Below are positions 6,650 to 8,458 of a stretch of DNA of 8,458 nucleotides, in pieces. Under the pieces are notes generated by a model. The model did not search any database and had not been told where the DNA came from. It saw only the letters and a program-made list of their open reading frames with translations. Position 1 is the stretch's first letter. The number at the start of each line of letters is the position of its first letter. The position numbers and the translations under genes are program-made. Origin of the DNA: JAZQNC01 sp045536155 (GTDB lineage Bacteria; Bacillota; Clostridia; Oscillospirales; CAG-272); the NCBI GenBank assembly GCA_045536155.1, contig JAZSMZ010000108.1, forward strand, positions 1-8,458. The letters run 5' to 3'.

Positions 6650-7525
6650 TCACTTGCATCTTTTAACTCCGGCACGCTGGATCGCCGCTTCGTTGAGAAG
6701 TACTGCCGCCGCGGCCGATACGTTAAGCGAGTTGATCTTGCCGTGCATGGGGATCGACAAGACGAAATCGCTTTTGTCCATGAGTATGCGCGACACGCCG
6801 CTGTCCTCGCCGCCCATGATGATGGCAACGGCACCGGTTATGTCGCAATCGTAGTAGTAAGTTCCGCCCGCTTCGGCGGCATATATCCAAACGCCCTTTT
6901 CTTTAAGCTCGTCAACTGCAGATGCCAAGTTGGGCACACGCGCGATAGCCATATGGGTCAGCGCTCCGGCCGACGATTTTGATACGACTGCGGTAAGTCC
7001 GCTTGAACGGCGCTTGGGAATTATAACTCCGTGTGCACCCGCACATTCGGCGCTTCGGATTATCGCACCGAGATTGTGGGGATCCTCTACCCCGTCGCAG
7101 ATAACGAGGAAGGGCTTTTCGCCTCGCTCTTCGGCGATGGCCAGAATATCGTCGATATCAACGTACTCCTTTTCGGCGCATATCGCAACCACTCCCTGAT
7201 GCGATGCTCCCAAAGCAAGCTCGTCGAGCTTTTGCGCTCTGGCATCGATTAGCGACACCTTTGATTCGATCGCCTTCGATTCGATCAGACGCAGCGAGCC
7301 TTCTCTCTCGCCCGATTTGATATATATTTTTTCTATATATTTCGATGCATCTTCGCGCTTTAACAGCTCGAGTATGGCGTTTCGTCCGTAGATTACGTTT
7401 TCGGGCAGCTCGCGCTGCTCGAAGGTACGGTTTTCGCCGAAACGCTTTCCCTTGTTTCCGCCTTTATTTTTGTCAAATTTATGGGCCGAAGAGCCGTTTT
7501 CGCGCCTCTTATCCTTATATTCCAT
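6650..7525 (-). CDS. rlmB: 23S rRNA 2'-O-ribose methyltransferase, RlmB/TrmH family
   Basis: This 291-residue SPOUT-fold enzyme uses S-adenosylmethionine to methylate a ribose 2'-OH in 23S rRNA (G2251 in E. coli RlmB). A basic, disordered extension (1–40) precedes the substrate-binding domain, which opens with VIYGRNAILELL (44–55). The three SPOUT motifs are intact: DPHNLGAIIRSAE (148–160), IIMGGEDSGVSR (235–246) and IPMHGKINSLNVSAAAAVLL (258–277), which form the knotted cofactor pocket. The exact target nucleotide is inferred from family. A stop codon directly precedes the ATG, so no longer form exists. The GGAG (7544–7547) is 18 bases upstream, unusually far, so initiation may be inefficient. 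The gene has its own promoter (7570–7598) and is probably co-transcribed with the 877-residue gene 46 bp downstream. Confidence 0.95.
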   Translation of the reverse strand: MEYKDKRRENGSSAHKFDKNKGGNKGKRFGENRTFEQRELPENVIYGRNAILELLKREDASKYIEKIYIKSGEREGSLRLIESKAIESKVSLIDARAQKLDELALGASHQGVVAICAEKEYVDIDDILAIAEERGEKPFLVICDGVEDPHNLGAIIRSAECAGAHGVIIPKRRSSGLTAVVSKSSAGALTHMAIARVPNLASAVDELKEKGVWIYAAEAGGTYYYDCDITGAVAIIMGGEDSGVSRILMDKSDFVLSIPMHGKINSLNVSAAAAVLLNEAAIQRAGVKRCK

Positions 7526-7543
7526 TTATTATTGTCACTTTTT

Positions 7544-7547
7544 CTCC
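7544..7547 (-). promoter_or_regulatory. Distant Shine-Dalgarno of rlmB
   Basis: GGAG is the only good anti-16S match before rlmB, but it lies 18 bases from the ATG instead of the usual 5–10. The bases between are A/T-rich (AATAATAA next to the ATG). The in-frame TAA right before the ATG rules out an upstream start. Translation may rely on an unstructured leader. Confidence 0.4.
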
Positions 7548-7569
7548 GAATTATATAACTATCATTCTG

Positions 7570-7598
7570 ATTATATCACACTTTTTTCGATTTGTACA
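7570..7598 (-). promoter_or_regulatory. rlmB promoter with extended -10
   Basis: On the minus strand TATAAT (7570–7575) is preceded by TGA, giving a perfect extended -10 (TGnTATAAT). TGTACA (7593–7598), four of six matches to TTGACA, lies 17 bp upstream. Transcription would start near 7563 and leave a leader of about 40 nt. Confidence 0.75.
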
Positions 7599-7610
7599 GT
7601 AGTAAAACGA

Positions 7611-7658
7611 TTTTTTTCACAGTTTTTTGACAATTTTTCACGATTTTTTACCCATTTT
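7611..7658 (-). promoter_or_regulatory. Phased A-tracts upstream of the rlmB promoter
   Basis: Five tracts (T on plus, A on minus) lie at 7611–7617, 7623–7628, 7634–7638, 7644–7649 and 7655–7658. Their centres are 11.5, 10.5, 10.5 and 10 bp apart, one helical turn each. Such spacing produces a planar DNA bend. The block starts 13 bp upstream of the -35 box, where the RNA polymerase alpha subunits contact DNA. Confidence 0.6.
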
Positions 7659-7661
7659 AAC

Positions 7662-7720
7662 ACAAGATGTCGATTTCCGCTTTAAAATCTTTGGCACATC
7701 TTGTATTTTTGCCATACAAG
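7662..7720. repeat. Competing inverted repeats
   Basis: ACAAGATGT (7662–7670) pairs with ACATCTTGT (7696–7704). CTTGTA (7700–7705), overlapping that second arm, pairs with TACAAG (7715–7720). The two hairpins exclude each other. They lie upstream of the rlmB start site and so are not in its mRNA. They may be part of the repeat block to the right. Confidence 0.35.
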
Positions 7721-7785
7721 CGCCATTGAGTCGCGTCGATGGGAATTTTATCCCATTTTTCACGGAAATCGGTTGGGCGGATATC

Positions 7786-7804
7786 GGGAGGGGAGACCCC
7801 TCCC
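7786..7804. repeat. G/C-rich palindrome
   Basis: GGGAGGGG (7786–7793) pairs with CCCCTCCC (7797–7804) across a three-base loop. It is the first module of the intergenic repeat mosaic and resembles G-rich palindromes scattered between genes in gut Clostridia. Confidence 0.65.
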
Positions 7805-7810
7805 CTACAA

Positions 7811-7830
7811 AGACACGCTTCGCGCTGTCT
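7811..7830. repeat. Hairpin module
   Basis: AGACA (7811–7815) pairs with TGTCT (7826–7830). An inner CGC/GCG pair closes a TTC loop, with a single bulged C. It lies between the G/C-rich palindrome and the branched element. Confidence 0.5.
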
Positions 7831-7832
7831 TA

Positions 7833-7894
7833 GGGAATTCGCTTCCTGTTTCTGAACGAAACAGGCTTTGCTACGCAAAAACAGCGAATATCCC
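7833..7894. repeat. Branched repeat with possible three-way junction
   Basis: The outer stem pairs GGGAATTCGCT (7833–7843) with AGCGAAT-A-TCCC (7883–7894), 11 pairs with one bulged A. It encloses two hairpins. The first is CCTGTTTC/GAAACAGG (7845–7852 with 7858–7865, loop TGAAC). The second is TTTGC/GCAAA (7867–7871 with 7875–7879, loop TAC). No promoter, protein frame or known RNA family was recognised. Confidence 0.6.
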
Positions 7895-7916
7895 ACTGCC
7901 TAGATATATCTTCGTG

Positions 7917-7969
7917 TGTCCGTATAATCAATTACAGATGACAACTATCCGTTATCGCCCTCCGCAGGA
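7917..7969. repeat. 53-bp direct repeat, copy 1
   Basis: This copy begins TGTCCGTATAATCAATTACA and ends GCAGGA. It matches copy 2 at 8175–8227 at 50 of 53 positions. The copies flank the tandem and palindromic modules. Confidence 0.9.
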
Positions 7970-7972
7970 ACA

Positions 7973-7996
7973 CAGGAGCGCAGGAGCGCAGGAGAG
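7973..7996. repeat. 8-bp tandem repeat, three units
   Basis: The units are CAGGAGCG, CAGGAGCG and CAGGAGAG. A CAGGA-like stretch also ends the preceding direct repeat, so the array may have grown by slippage from it. Confidence 0.7.
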
Positions 7997-7997
7997 A

Positions 7998-8093
7998 CCC
8001 TCTCCGTCGCGCATTCGCGCGCCACCTCTCCCAAAGGGCGAGGCAAAAAAGGCTCTCCCCTTGGGAGAGCTCCGCCGAAGGCGGTGAGAGGGC
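7998..8093. repeat. Composite inverted repeat (MITE- or REP-like)
   Basis: A left arm (7998–8044) and a right arm (8051–8093) are imperfect inverted copies separated by six A. Each begins or ends with CCCTCTC/GAGAGGG. The right arm itself folds into GCTCTCCC/GGGAGAGC (8052–8059 with 8063–8070) and CCGCC/GGCGG (8072–8076 with 8080–8084). The arrangement resembles dispersed palindromic elements common in Oscillospiraceae-type genomes. No transposase or target duplication is seen. Confidence 0.7.
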
Positions 8094-8147
8094 AAAAAAC
8101 ACATAAGTTTTGTCCTCTCCCATAATCGAGCATTTTATATACTCCCG

Positions 8148-8167
8148 CGATGCCACGCCTCGCATCG
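8148..8167. repeat. Short inverted repeat
   Basis: CGATGC (8148–8153) pairs with GCATCG (8162–8167) over an eight-base loop. It sits just before copy 2 of the direct repeat. It is weak on its own and listed as part of the mosaic. Confidence 0.4.
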
Positions 8168-8174
8168 TCCCGTC

Positions 8175-8227
8175 TGTCCGTATAATCAATTACAGATGAC
8201 ATCTATCCGTTATCGCCTCCCGCAGGA
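8175..8227. repeat. 53-bp direct repeat, copy 2
   Basis: This is the partner of 7917–7969, offset by 258 bp and in the same orientation. It lies directly next to the terminator of the zinc-ribbon gene, so the repeat block fills the space between that terminator and the rlmB control region. Confidence 0.9.
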
Positions 8228-8229
8228 GG

Positions 8230-8264
8230 AAAAAAGAGCGTATGATGAAAAACATCATACGCTC
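8230..8264 (-). terminator. Intrinsic terminator of the zinc-ribbon gene
   Basis: GAGCGTATGATG (8236–8247) pairs perfectly with CATCATACGCTC (8253–8264) around a loop of five A. On the minus strand the 12-bp stem is followed by six T (8230–8235), a textbook intrinsic terminator 30 bp after the stop codon. Confidence 0.9.
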
Positions 8265-8293
8265 CTTTATGTTTTGACTGACCTGATTTTAAA

Positions 8294-8458
8294 TTACTGC
8301 TGCTTCATTTCAGCATAGCATTCGCTGCAATAAACGGGTCTGTCGTTAGAGGGCTGGAAGGGAACCTTTGCTTCCTTGCCGCATCTTGCACAAGTTGTGG
8401 TGAACATTTCTCTTGCAGGCTTGCCAGCATTCTTGCGAGCATCACGGCAGGTCTTGCA
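8294..8458 (-). CDS. CxxC-x17-CxxC zinc-ribbon protein, 3' part
   Basis: The last 54 codons and stop of a minus-strand gene are present; its start lies beyond the right edge. The visible part begins CKTCRDARKNAGK, then CARC, seventeen residues, then CSEC, and ends in KQQ. The spacing is exactly CxxC-x17-CxxC, the signature of a small zinc-binding protein family (TIGR04272; zf-trcl type) common in Clostridia. The first CxxC would pair with another CxxC in the missing N-terminus, giving two zinc sites in a protein of about 90 residues. Function is unknown; nucleic acid or protein binding is a guess from the fold. A strong terminator follows, so it ends its transcription unit. Confidence 0.92.
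   Translation of the reverse strand, partial: CKTCRDARKNAGKPAREMFTTTCARCGKEAKVPFQPSNDRPVYCSECYAEMKQQ

Noticed and set aside
7657..7896. 79-codon minus-strand open frame
   Set aside because: It is a translation of the repeat modules (branched element and G/C-rich palindrome). Such frames arise wherever the repeats occur and do not indicate a protein.
7701..8202. Plus-strand frame 7701–8087 and minus-strand frames 7932–8189 and 7945–8202
   Set aside because: They overlap each other in several frames and consist almost entirely of palindromic and direct repeats, with no ribosome binding site and no conserved domain.
7917..8227. CRISPR array
   Set aside because: Only two copies of a 53-bp unit are present, 258 bp apart, with palindromic repeats between them in place of unique spacers, and no cas gene is seen.

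Overview
The window looks like chromosomal DNA of a gut-type Clostridia (Firmicutes), most likely an Oscillospiraceae/Ruminococcaceae-like lineage. The evidence is the paired TIGR03960/TIGR03936 radical SAM genes, a DUF421–DUF4363 pair, a CxxC-x17-CxxC zinc-ribbon protein, AGGAG-type ribosome binding sites, and intergenic DNA packed with palindromic repeats. The placement rests on gene content and remembered family distribution, not on a search.

Left edge (1–389): there is no protein gene. On the minus strand a consensus promoter (TTGACA, 17 bp, TATTAT) with four helically spaced A-tracts upstream drives leftward transcription. A boxA-like element (TGGTCTTTGAAAATTG) lies in the transcript. 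This is the layout of a ribosomal RNA operon leader whose rRNA genes would lie beyond coordinate 1. Divergently, a plus-strand pair encodes a DUF421 (YetF-like) membrane protein and a DUF4363 protein that overlap by ATGA.

Centre (1383–7525, all minus strand): reading in the direction of transcription, rlmB (23S rRNA 2'-O-methyltransferase of the SPOUT fold) is followed by an 877-residue membrane protein. A G/C-rich hairpin comes next, then a B12-binding-type radical SAM protein (TIGR03960) and its DUF2344 partner (TIGR03936), which overlap by 25 bp. The last gene runs convergently into DUF4363 with an 8-bp overlap. The rlmB promoter has an extended -10 and, like the rRNA-type promoter, phased A-tracts upstream.

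The most interesting item is the 877-residue protein. From residue ~325 its layout follows a heavy-metal (P1B) P-type ATPase: four membrane segments, a short domain, two segments, a large cytoplasmic domain, then two segments. Yet every catalytic motif appears to be lost or altered (TGES absent, CPC to CSS, DKTGT to DKDVF, HP to GP, TGD to TFD, GDGxND absent). It is fused to a ~300-residue acidic N-terminal region carrying an 11-lysine run and one dockerin-like calcium loop. I propose it is a pseudo-P-type ATPase.

Right (7605–8292): about 690 bp hold no credible gene. Much of it is a mosaic of repeats: several hairpins, a possible three-way-junction element, an 8-bp tandem repeat and a large composite inverted repeat, with two 53-bp direct repeats 258 bp apart. 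At the right edge is the 3' part of a minus-strand zinc-ribbon gene followed by a strong intrinsic terminator.
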